Below are positions 1-7,250 of a DNA stretch of 8,750 bases, piece by piece. Source of the stretch: an uncultured Armatimonadota bacterium (GTDB taxonomy: Bacteria; Armatimonadota; Armatimonadia; Armatimonadales; Armatimonadaceae); assembly GCA_903881535.1 (NCBI GenBank), contig CAIRTT010000250.1, forward strand, positions 1 to 8,750, given 5' to 3'. The notes under the pieces are model-generated. The model was not told the origin of the DNA. It saw only the letters and a program-made list of their open reading frames with translations, and did no database searches. Numbering within the stretch: the first letter of the stretch is position 1; each line of letters begins with the position of its first letter. Position numbers and translations under genes: made by a program.

Positions 1-348
1 AGCACTTTGGTCACGCCAACAGTTGCCCTTCAAGATGGCCGAACACGGTGGATTCTTGCAAACCCGGGGGATGGTCGGATTATCTGCAATGTGGGTGCTG
101 CTGACTGGATTATTCGCAAAGGGGCGAGCTTACTGGCAGTCGGTGTCGTCGATGTTGCAGGTCCATTTGTTCGTGGCGATATCGTCCGGGTGTACAGCGG
201 CGATGTTCATATCGCTACTGGGATTGCCCGCTACGATGCGTACGAAGTGAAGCAAATTTCTGGATGCCGTGAAGCTGATATTGAGCAGGTTCTTGGGTAC
301 ACTGCCGGCCCGGTGGTCATCCACAGGGATGACTTGGCTCTCTTGTAA
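1..348 (+). CDS. proB: Glutamate 5-kinase, C-terminal PUA domain (5' end outside window)
   Basis: Only the last 115 residues are visible; the reading frame is open back to base 1, so the amino-acid-kinase domain lies to the left. ProB phosphorylates L-glutamate at the gamma carboxyl with ATP, the first step of proline synthesis, in the cytoplasm. What is visible matches the PUA domain that ends bacterial ProB: a segment RKGASLLAVGVVDVAG, then FVRGDIVRV, then IATGIARYDAYEVKQISG, and the characteristic end LGYTAGPVVIHRDDLALL (compare the E. coli ending with LGYEYGPVAVHRDD). A TTG at base 7 is probably an internal codon, not the start. proA does not follow; the next gene is an unrelated oxidoreductase after about 100 bases, so any proBA pairing is broken here. 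A stand-alone PUA protein is possible but less likely given the open 5' end. Confidence 0.87.
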   Translation, partial: STLVTPTVALQDGRTRWILANPGDGRIICNVGAADWIIRKGASLLAVGVVDVAGPFVRGDIVRVYSGDVHIATGIARYDAYEVKQISGCREADIEQVLGYTAGPVVIHRDDLALL

Positions 349-374
349 GCCTCTGCCATGCTGACATAGTTGCT

Positions 375-383
375 TGGTATACT
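375..383 (+). promoter_or_regulatory. Candidate extended -10 promoter for the Gfo/Idh gene
   Basis: The bases TGGTATACT give an extended -10 (TG, one base, TATACT at 378-383). No good -35 is visible 16-18 bases upstream, which is tolerated for extended -10 promoters. Transcription would start near base 390 and leave a leader of about 60 bases. That leader contains a short GTGTC/GACAC inverted repeat (406-410 with 421-425). A nearly identical string lies upstream of the last gene (7104-7114). This is a motif match only. Confidence 0.3.
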
Positions 384-450
384 TGAAACGAATTACATGT
401 TTTGTGTGTCTCCTATGAATGACACTTAAATATGTGTGAAGGAGTTTCAA

Positions 451-1527
451 ATGTCCACAATCAAAGTCGGCATCATTGGATGCGGTGGTATCGCCAACGG
501 CAAGCATATGCCTAGCTTGAAGACCGTCGCTGGGGTTGAGCAGGTTGCATTCTGCGACATCGATGCTTCCAAGGCCGAGAAGGCTGCACAGGAATACGGC
601 GTCCAAGGAGCAAAGGTTTATACCAGCTACATGGACCTCCTCAACGCAGGCGGTGTTGATGTCATCCACGTCTGTACGCCGAACATTTCACATGATGCGA
701 TTGCAATCGCCGCATTGCAGGCTGGCAACCATGTGATGTGTGAGAAGCCAATGGCGAAGACTTCCGCTGGTGCTCGACTTATGCGCGATGTTGCACGTGA
801 ATCCGGCAAGAAACTGACAATCGGCTACCAGAGCCGCCACCGACCGGATAGCCAGTACCTCAAGCAGCTCATCGAAGATGGCGAGCTTGGTGAAGTTTAC
901 TTCGCAAAGGCACATGCCATTCGTCGGCGCGCCGTTCCGACTTGGGGTGTTTTCCTTGATGAAGAAGCACAGGGTGGCGGACCCCTCATTGATATCGGAA
1001 CACACGCACTCGACCTGACCCTCTGGTTGATGAATAATTACAATGTCAAGTCTGTCAAAGGCTCAGTTTACCGTAAGCTCGCAGACCGTGAAAATGCTGC
1101 CAATGCATGGGGTCCATGGGATCCGAAGCAGTACACGGTAGAGGACAGCGCGTTTGGATTTATCGAGCTCGCAAATGGTGCGACGATTTTCCTTGAATCC
1201 AGCTGGGCACTGAATACACGTGAGACTGGTGAAGCCATCTGTACCCTCTATGGAACCGATGCCGGTGCTGATATGCGCGGTGGTCTTCACGTAAACGGCG
1301 AGAAGAACAGCCGACTCTATGACCTCAAGGTCGACCTTGGTGGTGGAGGAGTTGCCTTCTACGATGGCGCTACCGCTAAGGCCGAGCATATTGAGGCTCA
1401 GAAGTGGATTGATGCAATCCGAAACGACACCGAGCCTGTCGTAACTCCTGATCAAGCATTGGTTGTCTCTGAGATTCTTGAAGCTATTTACGAATCATCG
1501 AAGACCGGCCAACTGATCACATTCTAA
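451..1527 (+). CDS. Gfo/Idh/MocA family NAD(P)-dependent oxidoreductase
   Basis: This 358-residue cytoplasmic dehydrogenase belongs to a family that oxidises or reduces hydroxyl groups on sugars, inositols and similar polyols. The exact substrate cannot be read from sequence. The N-terminal Rossmann fold begins at residue 4 with the dinucleotide loop GIIGCGGIA (7-15). The family's catalytic-lysine motif EKP is at residues 98-100 (K99). The C-terminal domain carries GGGPLIDIGTHALD (175-188), with D181 and H185 in the expected catalytic positions. Length is usual for the family. The ATG at 451 is chosen because AAGGAG (439-444) sits 6 bases before it. A GTG at 436 would extend the frame by five residues but places the Shine-Dalgarno inside the gene. 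A hairpin terminator follows directly. The neighbouring PHP gene and the glycosidase-like gene further on hint at carbohydrate use, but no transporter or regulator is present to name a pathway. Confidence 0.93.
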   Translation: MSTIKVGIIGCGGIANGKHMPSLKTVAGVEQVAFCDIDASKAEKAAQEYGVQGAKVYTSYMDLLNAGGVDVIHVCTPNISHDAIAIAALQAGNHVMCEKPMAKTSAGARLMRDVARESGKKLTIGYQSRHRPDSQYLKQLIEDGELGEVYFAKAHAIRRRAVPTWGVFLDEEAQGGGPLIDIGTHALDLTLWLMNNYNVKSVKGSVYRKLADRENAANAWGPWDPKQYTVEDSAFGFIELANGATIFLESSWALNTRETGEAICTLYGTDAGADMRGGLHVNGEKNSRLYDLKVDLGGGGVAFYDGATAKAEHIEAQKWIDAIRNDTEPVVTPDQALVVSEILEAIYESSKTGQLITF

Positions 1528-1535
1528 TGATCCAT

Positions 1536-1573
1536 GGCACCTTCCGGCAGAAATGTCAGAAGGTGTCTTTCCA
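1536..1573 (+). terminator. Strong hairpin after the Gfo/Idh gene, likely terminator or attenuator
   Basis: Bases 1536-1544 pair with 1559-1567 (nine pairs, one G-U). After a single C/A mismatch, 1546-1549 pair with 1554-1557 (one G-U), closed by a GAAA tetraloop at 1550-1553. The stem is followed by TTTCC and ATTT, a broken T-tract, so termination may be partial. It lies wholly in the 54 bases between the oxidoreductase stop and the PHP start, so it could end the first transcript or reduce expression of the second gene. Confidence 0.6.
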
Positions 1574-1581
1574 TTTAAAGT

Positions 1582-2769
1582 ATGTCAAGTAAACAGGCAA
1601 AGAAACGGATCGCGGCGCGCATACTGGGAGCATCCGGTTTTTGGCGTAAGCTGCGTTACCTCATCTGGCTCGTTCCGATGAGCAAGGCAGAGAAGCCATT
1701 CATCCCCAGAGCTGATATCAGACGCCTGCGTGGCGTCATTCATTGCCATACGGCGCAATATTCGGATGGTGCTGGCACTGTGGAAGATGTCATGGATGCA
1801 GCCGCCAGTGAACAGTTTGATTTTGTCTTCCTTACCGACCATAACAGCGTTGCGGCGGCCCGTGATGGCTACGTCGAACGTTACGCGGATAAAGTACCGT
1901 TCCTTCGGGTTGGAAATGAGATCACTGTCAAAGGTGGGTCCTTTCTGCTTGCAGGAAATCTTCCCACAACGTTTCAACTTGAACCCCGCCTTGAACCCCA
2001 AATAGCCATCGATGCTGTCCTTAATGCCGGAGGCATCGCCGCCATTTCCCTCCCATTCGACATGAAGCATCCATGGGATGCGTGGGATACATCCGGAACA
2101 ACAGGGCTTGAAGTCATCAACTTCTCTACGGTTGCCCGTGATCACATCAACTTTCTGTCGCTCGCAGTTGTACTCTTCCTCTGGAGAGTGGCAGGACTTC
2201 GGACCGCTATCCGCTGGATGATCGATCGCCCGGATGAGTCGTTTGAAAAATGGGATGAAGAGCTGTGCAGACACGGACGGTATGCTGGGATCGGTGCCCT
2301 CGATGCACACGGCATCACACGCATCGGCAAAAAGTGGCATAAGTTTCCCAGCTATGCTGATTCATTTTGTGCGCTGTCCACCCATGTGTACGTTGACCGC
2401 AATGTTCCGGTTGGCCCTGCGGCAGAACTAGCCTTGTTTAGAGGCCGCAGCATCATTTGTTATGACCTTGTCCGACCGCTTGATGGGGTTGTCGTTGAAA
2501 CGCAAATGGGAGCCGTTCCCGGAGACGATGCTTATATTGGCGATACGCTTCACATCGTTGTCCCGCAAAATACGATCGTCATAATCCTGCGAAATGGAAT
2601 CGTTCTAAATAAAGAACGCAATACGCATACCAGTCTTTTGCTTGAGTGCGAGGGTAACTATCGGGTGGAAGCCTATACCTACACACTCGGTTTTGGTGGC
2701 TGTGCGATGTTTATCAAGCCCTGGTTTTTTGCTAATCCTCTGTATGTTCACTCTGCGCAAAGAGGCTAG
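1582..2769 (+). CDS. PHP-domain metallohydrolase (CehA/McbA-like), atypical active site
   Basis: The protein has 395 residues, and the PHP fold uses a cluster of metal ions to hydrolyse phosphoesters or related bonds. Visible ligand motifs in order are HCH (H54, H56), TDHN (D86, H87), GNE (E113) and ALDAHG (D241, H243). Where PHP proteins normally have a conserved His-Pro after the central strand, this one reads ISLPFD, with Leu157 in the histidine position; H163 a few residues later is the only nearby candidate replacement. A hydrophobic stretch at about 188-200 (FLSLAVVLFLW) is probably buried core or a weak membrane contact. The C-terminal third (about 290-395) looks like the beta-rich tail of stand-alone PHP proteins, ending KPWFFANPLYV. 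No clear Shine-Dalgarno precedes the ATG at 1582, and a later ATG at 1678 has none either, so the start is uncertain, although both retain all motifs. Substrate is unknown. A strong hairpin separates it from the oxidoreductase upstream. Confidence 0.82.
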   Translation: MSSKQAKKRIAARILGASGFWRKLRYLIWLVPMSKAEKPFIPRADIRRLRGVIHCHTAQYSDGAGTVEDVMDAAASEQFDFVFLTDHNSVAAARDGYVERYADKVPFLRVGNEITVKGGSFLLAGNLPTTFQLEPRLEPQIAIDAVLNAGGIAAISLPFDMKHPWDAWDTSGTTGLEVINFSTVARDHINFLSLAVVLFLWRVAGLRTAIRWMIDRPDESFEKWDEELCRHGRYAGIGALDAHGITRIGKKWHKFPSYADSFCALSTHVYVDRNVPVGPAAELALFRGRSIICYDLVRPLDGVVVETQMGAVPGDDAYIGDTLHIVVPQNTIVIILRNGIVLNKERNTHTSLLLECEGNYRVEAYTYTLGFGGCAMFIKPWFFANPLYVHSAQRG

Positions 2770-2877
2770 GTTACAAAGTTGCAGCTGCTGTAAGTGAAAA
2801 TCCGCCAAACGGCGTAATTCCAAAAGCAAGCATTTTCATCATTACTGCATCGGAGTCTGTGACCTAGAGTACATCTC

Positions 2878-5289
2878 ATGGACGCCCAGTTGACACCGCA
2901 GACAAATGTTATAACTGCACAGTATCGAATAGAACAGATGGATGATGTTGAACCTAACGATACGCTTCCTGGGATGATTCTTCCAGTTGTAGCGGTCCGC
3001 GATGCGGTTTATTTCCCAGGTGCTCATTTTCCGCTGCTCGCAAGCCGTGAGCGGTCTGTTCGGGCGATTGAGCAAAGTCAGCAGTACCACGATGGACAGG
3101 TCCTCCTTGTTACGCAGCGTGACATCTCTGATGAAGCATCCCCAGAAAATCTCGTTAACGTCGGCGTACTAGCCACCATCGAGAATGTTGCATGGCTCCA
3201 GGATGGCATTGCCCGTGTTACCCTCAGCGCCGGCGCCAGAGTCATCATTCGTGGATATGTTTCGACCTCCCCAACGATTGTTGCTGCCTTCGATTGCATC
3301 GCTGATGTGGAATCCGAAGTCGATGCGGTAGAGCGTCAGGCGCTAGCTCGTTTGGTGGTTGAAGGATTTGAGCTTCTGGTTGAAGAGGGAGTCATTTCCC
3401 ACCCGGATGCGTTGGCAGCTGTTTCTGGGACGTTGGACCCATCCTGCATCTCTGATCAGATTGGTCCATATCTACCAACATCGTTGGATGAAAAAGTCGC
3501 CCTCCTCTCGGAAGTCGATCCTGGTAAGCGATTGAACATGATTCATGCGCTACTGATGCGGGAAAAGCATGTCAGCGCAGTGCGTCAGCAGATTCGGGAT
3601 CGTCTTGACAATGATTTTGAGCGTGTGCATCGGGCAGATATTCTCCGCGAGCAGCTCAAAGCGATTCAAGCCGAGCTGAATGTTGTTGATCCGCGTGAAG
3701 ATGGGAATGTTCATACAGCTAAGCTAGCAGCCGATTCTGATATCCCAGATTCTGTTCGCAAGGTGATTTTAGAAGAAATCTCCCGTTACGAGCGCCTTCC
3801 AAGCAACAGCACTGAGTCATCGCTCGCCAAAGACAGAATTGATATGCTGATGTCTCTGCCGTGGACACAGACGGCACCGATGACAATTGACATTCCAACG
3901 GCACGATCCATTTTTGAAGATCGCCACTCTGGACTGGCAAGTGCGAAAAAGCGCATTTACGAATACCTCGCCGTCCGAAAACAGGCAGGCACAGCACACA
4001 CAGCACCGATCTTATGCTTTGTGGGTGTCCCTGGTGTTGGAAAGACATCGCTCGCAACATCGATCGCATCCGTTCTAAACATCCCGTTCATTAGGATCGC
4101 TCTTGGCGGCGTGCGGGATGAAGCTGAAATTCGTGGCCATCGCCGGACATATACTGGCGCCTATCCGGGGCACTTCGCTGAAGCCTTACGGGAAGCAAAA
4201 GTAATCAATCCACTCATTCTCTTAGATGAAATCGATAAGCTTGGTAAAGACCGTGGTGGCGATCCGGCAAGTGCTCTCCTTGAAGTCCTTGACCCAGAGC
4301 AGAACCACGAGTTTCATGACCACTTTGTCGATGTTCCCCTAAACCTTTCACAGGTGACATTCATTGCGACTGCGAACAACTTGGATGACATCCCTGAAGC
4401 GCTGCGGGACCGCATGGAGGTTGTCGAGTTCGCTGCGTATAGCGAAGATGAAAAGCTTGACATCGCACAGCGCCACCTCGTTCCAGGAGCTCTTCGACGG
4501 TGTGGGCTTGGTGGACATGACATCTGTTTTACACATGAAGCCGTTCAATCCATCATCCGTGATTACACACATGAAGGTGGTGTTAGAGGCCTGCGTCGTC
4601 AGATTGATTCCATCATGCGACAGCTCGTTCTTCGTCTTGTAGAAGAGAATACAGAGCTTGGTGCCGTGAATGCCGACCTTGTGGTTAGTATTTTGGGACG
4701 GTCTGCTAGGACACGAGCGCGTGCTCTGCCAGAATCTGAAGTGGGTTCTGTTACCGGAATGGTTGCTACGAGCGGTGGTGGTGATCTGGTGCAAATTGAA
4801 AGTCAGCTTTTACCGAGCATTCGGGGGGAGCAGGCTCTGGAAATCACCGGCCAGCTTGGCTCAGTCATGCAAGAATCAGCGAGAACTGCGTGGACCTGGG
4901 TCAAAGCCTATCTCGTTGAATCCTGTGGTGGAGATCAGATTAGATCAGTGGATGCGCACGTCCACGTCCCATGCGGTGCGGTTCAAAAAGATGGTGCGAG
5001 TGCCGGCTTGGCAATGGCAATCTCCCTCATCTCTGCGTACAAGGACATTCCTGTCAGGGCTGACATGGCTGTTACCGGCGAGATCAGCCTTCGAGGACGA
5101 ATCATTCCTGTCGGTGGTATCGCTATGAAACTGGTCGCTGCGCATGGAGCGGGCATTCGACACGTAGTCATTCCAGAAGGGAATGTCGAGGACTTGGAAG
5201 AGCTCCCCGAAGGCGTCCGGAATGAGCTGAGTGTTTACCCAGTTAGCACGGCCATGGAGGCAGTTCAGCTGGTGCTGGCCCAGGCATAA
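2878..5289 (+). CDS. lon: ATP-dependent Lon protease (LonA type)
   Basis: This 803-residue protein has full LonA layout: substrate-binding N-domain (from about residue 33, LPVVAVRDAVYFPG), helical linker, AAA+ domain, and Ser-Lys protease domain. As a cytoplasmic hexamer Lon unfolds and degrades damaged and regulatory proteins. Walker A is GVPGVGKT (383-390), Walker B LLLDEID (D450, E451), sensor-1 at N500/N501. The catalytic dyad is S708 (KDGASAG) and K751 (GGIAMK), 43 residues apart as in E. coli Lon (S679/K722). Several usually conserved positions differ: KDGPSAG has Ala for Pro, GGLKEK is GGIAMK, the pore-loop segment TYIGAMPG is TYTGAYPGH (424-432), and GLAWT is GMVAT (627-631). The catalytic set is intact, so it should be active. 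The 108 bases upstream contain no recognisable HspR (HAIR) or CIRCE heat-shock operator and only a small CGCC/GGCG hairpin near 2804-2815. No strong Shine-Dalgarno precedes 2878; an ATG at 2938 is an alternative start. Confidence 0.95.
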   Translation: MDAQLTPQTNVITAQYRIEQMDDVEPNDTLPGMILPVVAVRDAVYFPGAHFPLLASRERSVRAIEQSQQYHDGQVLLVTQRDISDEASPENLVNVGVLATIENVAWLQDGIARVTLSAGARVIIRGYVSTSPTIVAAFDCIADVESEVDAVERQALARLVVEGFELLVEEGVISHPDALAAVSGTLDPSCISDQIGPYLPTSLDEKVALLSEVDPGKRLNMIHALLMREKHVSAVRQQIRDRLDNDFERVHRADILREQLKAIQAELNVVDPREDGNVHTAKLAADSDIPDSVRKVILEEISRYERLPSNSTESSLAKDRIDMLMSLPWTQTAPMTIDIPTARSIFEDRHSGLASAKKRIYEYLAVRKQAGTAHTAPILCFVGVPGVGKTSLATSIASVLNIPFIRIALGGVRDEAEIRGHRRTYTGAYPGHFAEALREAKVINPLILLDEIDKLGKDRGGDPASALLEVLDPEQNHEFHDHFVDVPLNLSQVTFIATANNLDDIPEALRDRMEVVEFAAYSEDEKLDIAQRHLVPGALRRCGLGGHDICFTHEAVQSIIRDYTHEGGVRGLRRQIDSIMRQLVLRLVEENTELGAVNADLVVSILGRSARTRARALPESEVGSVTGMVATSGGGDLVQIESQLLPSIRGEQALEITGQLGSVMQESARTAWTWVKAYLVESCGGDQIRSVDAHVHVPCGAVQKDGASAGLAMAISLISAYKDIPVRADMAVTGEISLRGRIIPVGGIAMKLVAAHGAGIRHVVIPEGNVEDLEELPEGVRNELSVYPVSTAMEAVQLVLAQA

Positions 5290-5296
5290 TCTGGAC

Positions 5297-5315
5297 CAGC
5301 ATGTACTGCTGATTT
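5297..5315. terminator. Possible weak bidirectional terminator between lon and purH
   Basis: lon and purH converge with only 27 bases between their stop codons. CAGCA (5297-5301) pairs with TGCTG (5307-5311) around a five-base loop, followed on the plus strand by ATTT. The five-pair stem and short T-run make this weak, but it is the only hairpin candidate in the gap. Confidence 0.2.
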
Positions 5316-5316
5316 C

Positions 5317-6915
5317 CTAGTGGCGGAAGTGACGGACTCCAGTAAAGACCATCGCGATGTTGTAGTCATCACACACTGCGACAACTTCATCATCTTTGAC
5401 GGAACCACCCGGCTGGATGATGGCTGTAATGCCAGCTTTTGCAGCTGTTTCAGGACCATCTGGGAATGGGAAGAACGCATCGGATGCAAGAACACATCCG
5501 TTTGCATGTTCAGCTGCCTGCTCAATGGCAAGTCTTACAGAGCGGACACGGTTCATCTGACCCGCGCCGACGCCGCGTAATGCACCATCCTTTGCCATCA
5601 CAATTGCATTTGACTTCACATGCTTCACAACGCGCCAGGCGAACATCAGCTCTTTTAGCTCTTCGCTGCTGGGTGTACGGCGTGTCGGAACCACGAAGTC
5701 GCGTGGATCGAGGGATGCATAGTCGCGTGTTCCTACGAGAAGTCCACCGATGATTTGTTTGATAACCAAGCCTGTCTTGCCTGGCCCACCATCAAGCGAA
5801 CCGACCTCAAGTAACCGGAGGTTTGCTCCCCACTTCTTTTTCGTTAGAAGAAGTTCCCGTGCATCCGCATCGTAGCCAGGAGCCACAATGCATTCAAAGA
5901 ATGTGTTTGGTCCGGTGATGCGCTGGGCTGTTGCAAGATCCAGAACACGGTTGACGGCTAGTATTCCACCAAAGGCGGAAATGGTGTCAGCGGCGCGTGC
6001 ACGGTCAAATGCATCCGCGAGCGTAACTCCCTGTGCACATCCACATGGGTTTGCATGTTTGATGATCGCAGCGGTTGGGGCTTCCGGGAATTCCTTGACG
6101 AGCTCCAATGCACCATCGAGGTCATAAAGGTTGTTGAAAGAAACTTCCTTACCACTGGCATCGAGGCGGGTTGCGCGGCCGATGCATGGTTCACCTGTCG
6201 TGTTTCGAACGGTGTAGAACGCAGCCTTCTGGTGGGGATTCTCGCCGTAGCGGAGGACCTGCTCGCGCGTTGCGGTAATCCTAAGCGTTGCTGGAAGCTC
6301 CGCCGGAGCATCATCAGTGGCATACTGTGACTCAAGGTAAGAGGCAATCATGGCATCGTAGGCTGCCGTGTGCGCATATGCCTTGGCTGCCAGCTCCTTA
6401 CGCAACGTCAGTGAGATGCCACCTAGCGTTGTCAGCTCATCGATGACCCGCGCATAATCCGTCGGGCTTACAACAATTGCAACGCCGTGGTGGTTTTTTG
6501 CTGTGCTGCGCACCATCGCTGGACCACCGATATCGATGTTTTCGATTGCATCCTCAATCGTGCATCCTTCTTTTGCAATCGTCGCTGCGAAAGGGTAGAG
6601 GTTGACGACGACAAGGTCGATTGGAGCGATGCCATGTGATGCGATTGTTGCCATGTGCTCTGGTTTGTCGCGGTCAGCAAGAATTCCGCCATGTACAAAA
6701 GGATGCAATGTCTTTACACGGCCATCAAGCATCTCAGGAAACCCCGTGAGGTCATCGATAGGGCGAACGGGCAAGCCGGCATCCGCCAGCATTTTGGATG
6801 TGCCTCCAGTCGAGATTAGGTTTACACCGAGGGCGGACAGCTGCTCGGCAAACGGCAGCAGACCGGCTTTATCGGAAACACTTAGCAAGGCAGAGCGGAC
6901 GGGGATGAGCTCCAT
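5317..6915 (-). CDS. purH: Bifunctional AICAR transformylase / IMP cyclohydrolase
   Basis: PurH (532 residues; E. coli 529) carries out the last two steps of IMP synthesis in the cytoplasm: transfer of a formyl group from 10-formyl-tetrahydrofolate to AICAR (ZMP), then ring closure. The N-terminal MGS-like cyclohydrolase domain shows ALLSVSDKAGL (9-19), LISTGGTSKML (33-43) and GRVKTLHP (65-72). The C-terminal transformylase domain shows RYGENPHQ (222-229), the catalytic KHANPCG (K286, H287), SAFGGILA (313-320), GVGAGQMNRV (448-457) and ends PGGSVKDDE...FTGVRHFRH, as is typical. ATG at 6915 is supported by AGGAG (complement of 6925-6929) nine bases upstream. The gene is preceded by a ZTP riboswitch, which ties its expression to the level of its own substrate. 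It is divergent from the right-hand gene and convergent with lon; no other purine gene is visible. Confidence 0.97.
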   Translation of the reverse strand: MELIPVRSALLSVSDKAGLLPFAEQLSALGVNLISTGGTSKMLADAGLPVRPIDDLTGFPEMLDGRVKTLHPFVHGGILADRDKPEHMATIASHGIAPIDLVVVNLYPFAATIAKEGCTIEDAIENIDIGGPAMVRSTAKNHHGVAIVVSPTDYARVIDELTTLGGISLTLRKELAAKAYAHTAAYDAMIASYLESQYATDDAPAELPATLRITATREQVLRYGENPHQKAAFYTVRNTTGEPCIGRATRLDASGKEVSFNNLYDLDGALELVKEFPEAPTAAIIKHANPCGCAQGVTLADAFDRARAADTISAFGGILAVNRVLDLATAQRITGPNTFFECIVAPGYDADARELLLTKKKWGANLRLLEVGSLDGGPGKTGLVIKQIIGGLLVGTRDYASLDPRDFVVPTRRTPSSEELKELMFAWRVVKHVKSNAIVMAKDGALRGVGAGQMNRVRSVRLAIEQAAEHANGCVLASDAFFPFPDGPETAAKAGITAIIQPGGSVKDDEVVAVCDDYNIAMVFTGVRHFRH

Positions 6916-6923
6916 CGGTGAAA

Positions 6924-6950
6924 TCTCCTGGGGGTGAAAACGTGCCCAGG
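6924..6950 (-). promoter_or_regulatory. purH ribosome-binding site with anti-Shine-Dalgarno pairing (riboswitch expression platform)
   Basis: On the minus strand the Shine-Dalgarno AGGAG (6929-6925) is part of CCCAGG (6932-6927). This is perfectly complementary to CCTGGG at the 3' edge of the ZTP aptamer (6950-6945), with a 12-base loop. The CCTGGG bases are needed for aptamer helix P3 and adjoin the pseudoknot, so ligand binding should free the Shine-Dalgarno and turn translation on. There is no T-run after the hairpin, which argues against a transcriptional terminator. The pairing is seen in the sequence; the switch direction is inferred. Confidence 0.6.
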
Positions 6951-7015
6951 CGAACGGCCCATCCGGTTTGATGCCACACTTCCTCGAGGTAATCCCCGTA
7001 CGCCAGTCATGTAGC
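6943..7015 (-). promoter_or_regulatory. ZTP riboswitch (pfl motif) upstream of purH
   Basis: The minus strand shows both signature blocks of the pfl/ZTP aptamer in order: GACTGGCG (7008-7001) and CGCCTGGGCA (6952-6943). Helix P1 forms from GCTACAT (7015-7009) with GTGTGGC (6979-6973), seven pairs with two G-U. P2 is CGGGG/CCTCG (6998-6994 with 6989-6985) closed by ATTA. The pseudoknot is GGCG (7004-7001) with CGCC (6952-6949). P3 is GCC, eight bases, then GGGC, the same spacing I recall from the Fusobacterium ulcerans aptamer. The RNA senses ZTP/ZMP, purine intermediates that build up when one-carbon folate is limiting, and normally raises expression of purH, folate or glycine genes. Position directly before purH is the classic context. 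The linker between P1 and P3 is short, within family variation. Confidence 0.9.
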
Positions 7016-7036
7016 CGGATATAAAATCTTCACGCT

Positions 7037-7066
7037 ATGGTATCAATACCGGGTCATCAGATGCAA
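7037..7066 (-). promoter_or_regulatory. purH: Candidate purH promoter upstream of the riboswitch
   Basis: On the minus strand TGATACCAT forms an extended -10 (TACCAT, 7042-7037), with TTGCAT (7066-7061) 18 bases upstream as a partial -35. The predicted start near 7030 leaves the whole aptamer in the transcript. A competing pair, TTGATA (7046-7041) and TATATC (7023-7018) at 17-base spacing, would start near 7011, inside helix P1, and is therefore less likely. A small inverted repeat GGTAT/ATACC (7039-7050) overlaps this region and could be chance. Confidence 0.35.
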
Positions 7067-7103
7067 TCCGAATCGCCAGTCGCATCGGGGCACACGACAA
7101 TCG

Positions 7104-7112
7104 TGGTATTCT
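7104..7112 (+). promoter_or_regulatory. Candidate extended -10 promoter for the right-hand gene
   Basis: TGGTATTCT is an extended -10 (TATTCT at 7107-7112) without a clear -35. It nearly repeats the string proposed as promoter at 375-385 (TGGTATACTTG against TGGTATTCTTG). A start near 7119 would give a leader of about 150 bases. It lies immediately after a small CACGA/TCGTG inverted repeat (7093-7097 with 7101-7105). Confidence 0.3.
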
Positions 7113-7177
7113 TGCAATGGTCGTTCTGGTGGACTGCCCCGGGGAGACTGTGTCGAGCGAATCCACAGCCAAGCCGA

Positions 7178-7250
7178 GGGACCTCCAACAACGGTCGCGA
7201 CCTGCACTTTTGCAGGTTCTCTCTCATCCCCGACAAGTGAACGGGGTCCC
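7178..7250 (+). other. Structured 5' leader of the chimeric gene, unidentified
   Basis: GGGACC (7178-7183) pairs with GGTCCC (7245-7250), closing a 73-base element just before the Shine-Dalgarno. Inside are a seven-pair hairpin ACCTGCA/TGCAGGT with CTTT loop (7200-7206 with 7211-7217), the 10-base palindrome GGTCGCGACC (7193-7202), and an alternative CCCCG/CGGGG stem (7228-7232 with 7242-7246) that competes with the closing helix. Upstream, CTGTG/CACAG (7148-7152 with 7164-7168) adds another stem. I do not recognise a known riboswitch or small RNA. Competing helices could serve regulation, but chance pairing in GC-rich DNA is possible. Confidence 0.35.

Noticed and set aside
436..450. Earlier GTG start for the Gfo/Idh gene
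   Set aside because: It would place the AAGGAG ribosome-binding site inside the coding region; the ATG at 451 begins directly before the Rossmann strand, as in the family.
130..669. 179-residue minus-strand open frame across proB and the Gfo/Idh start
   Set aside because: It overlaps two well-supported genes, shows no family resemblance and has no ribosome-binding site.
2770..2877. Heat-shock operator upstream of lon
   Set aside because: No inverted repeat of HAIR (CTTGAGT/ACTCAAG) or CIRCE type is present; the GCAGCTGC palindrome (2781-2788) is too short to interpret.
7039..7050. GGTAT/ATACC inverted repeat as a repressor operator
   Set aside because: Five-base arms with a two-base gap are common by chance and no regulator gene is nearby; the riboswitch already explains purH control.
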